7,478 nt of DNA from an uncultured Rhodospirillaceae bacterium. Lineage in GTDB: Bacteria; Pseudomonadota; Alphaproteobacteria; RF32; CAG-239. Location: NCBI GenBank assembly GCA_900320035.1, contig ONQU01000078.1, forward strand, positions 1 to 7,478, in the 5' to 3' direction. Positions 6,885 through 7,478 of this stretch are shown here, piece by piece. A program made the translations under genes and the position numbers. The notes under the pieces were generated by a model, which was not told where the DNA came from, did not search any database, and saw only the letters and a program-made list of their open reading frames with translations. The number at the start of each line of letters is the position of its first letter. Within the stretch, counting starts at the first letter, position 1.

Positions 6885-7478
6885 TATATGTGTTGCAATG
6901 CCGGATACAGCTTGGCCGAACCGTCTCTTAAATCAATTCTTTGATAGTTGTAAGATGAAGTCAATTGTTCATTATGTGTAGCTATAATAACTGTTGTCCC
7001 AACTTTATTTAGTTCCACAAACAAACGCATCAATTTATTGGCAATTTCCGCATCGACGCTTCCTGTCGGCTCATCAGCAAACAAGATATCCGGTCGATTT
7101 ATAACAGCTCGAGCAATGGCCACGCGTTGTTTTTCACCACCGGAGAGTGTGCTACATTTCTTATTGATGCTTTTATGCAATTCCACCCACTGCAACAACT
7201 CGACGACGCGGCGATATATTTCCTTTTCATTCATGCCACGAACTCTGAGCGGTAAGGCGATATTGTCATAAACACTAATATTTTCCAACAGGCGAAAATC
7301 TTGAAACACAACGCCTATTCTTTGACGCATTTCCGCTAACGTATCACGATTGGAAAAGTTGATATTTTGCCCAAACACCTTCAAAATACCCTTACTTGGT
7401 TTTTTAATCAAGTACAACATATTCAAAAGTGTTGTCTTGCCGGCACCACTTTTACCGGTGACAAATGTAAATGAACCA
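6884..7478 (-). CDS. ftsE: FtsE, ATPase subunit of the FtsEX complex (partial, N-terminus beyond window)
   Basis: FtsE is the cytoplasmic ATPase that drives FtsX. The open frame continues to the window edge and gives 197 residues; about 25 N-terminal residues, including the start codon, are missing compared with the usual 220 or so. The TTG at 7426 is an internal Leu codon of the Walker A helix, not a start. ATPase motifs are complete: Walker A TGKSGAGKTTLL at the cut end, the Q-loop VVFQDFRLL (close to the FtsE form IFQDxxLL), signature LSGGEKQRVAIARA, Walker B DILFADEPTG with the catalytic Glu, and the switch His in VIIATHNEQL. The motifs alone would also suit LolD/MacB-type ATPases, but adjacent ftsX settles the call. 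The stop is TAG at 6886-6884, and the ftsX start follows 13 bases later. Confidence 0.95.
   Translation of the reverse strand, partial: GSFTFVTGKSGAGKTTLLNMLYLIKKPSKGILKVFGQNINFSNRDTLAEMRQRIGVVFQDFRLLENISVYDNIALPLRVRGMNEKEIYRRVVELLQWVELHKSINKKCSTLSGGEKQRVAIARAVINRPDILFADEPTGSVDAEIANKLMRLFVELNKVGTTVIIATHNEQLTSSYNYQRIDLRDGSAKLYPALQHI

Noticed and set aside
7038..7271. Plus-strand open frame of 77 codons opposite ftsE.
   Set aside because: It is antisense to the FtsE signature and Walker B coding region, so it is a by-product of that sequence.
6884..7426. A complete 180-residue short ATPase starting at TTG 7426.
   Set aside because: The frame continues upstream to the window edge and encodes Walker A there; a start at 7426 would remove the ATP-binding loop.

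Overview
The window is a gene-dense stretch from a bacterial chromosome. Eight protein-coding genes all read on the minus strand, and the gaps between them run from 1 to about 15 bases. In transcription order (right to left) they are ftsE (5' end cut by the window edge), ftsX, a YdcF/DUF218-family membrane protein, a PlsC-type acyltransferase, sppA, gatC, gatA and gatB (3' end cut by the window edge). I see no RNA gene, mobile element, CRISPR array, long repeat or terminator, and no gene-free stretch longer than about 15 bases.

The proteins look alphaproteobacterial. GatB has the WEVIVGLEIH start and the YIDLNRAGVGLMEIVTKPD and HDYRYFPEPDLPPL blocks. GatA has SNETSYFGPVINPW and SRYGIIAFASSLDQAGPIAQ. 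From memory, the order ftsE-ftsX-YdcF family-acyltransferase is also common in that class. GC content is roughly 40-43% by eye, low for free-living alphaproteobacteria. This would suit a host-associated or gut lineage of the class, but that placement is inference.

Right part (about 4600-7478), envelope and division: FtsE and FtsX form the ABC-type complex that controls septal peptidoglycan hydrolysis. The YdcF-family protein has one N-terminal membrane anchor and a DUF218 domain of unclear biochemistry. The acyltransferase probably makes phosphatidic acid for phospholipid synthesis. Middle (2842-4584): a full-length, two-domain SppA inner-membrane protease with an intact Lys/Ser dyad, which clears cut signal peptides or similar membrane fragments. 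Left part (1-2826): the GatCAB amidotransferase, which converts misacylated Glu-tRNA(Gln) and/or Asp-tRNA(Asn) to the correct forms.

Starts and stops are closely interlocked. The ribosome-binding sites of gatB, gatA and the acyltransferase gene lie in the last codons of the gene upstream, and that of ftsX shares a base with the ftsE stop. This makes one long transcript with translational coupling plausible. I find no unrecognised multi-gene system. The points most worth checking are the joining of sppA and gatCAB to the ftsEX cluster, the YdcF-family gene coupled to ftsX, an HX4E (not HX4D) acyltransferase motif, and a strong excess of the tetranucleotide CCGG.
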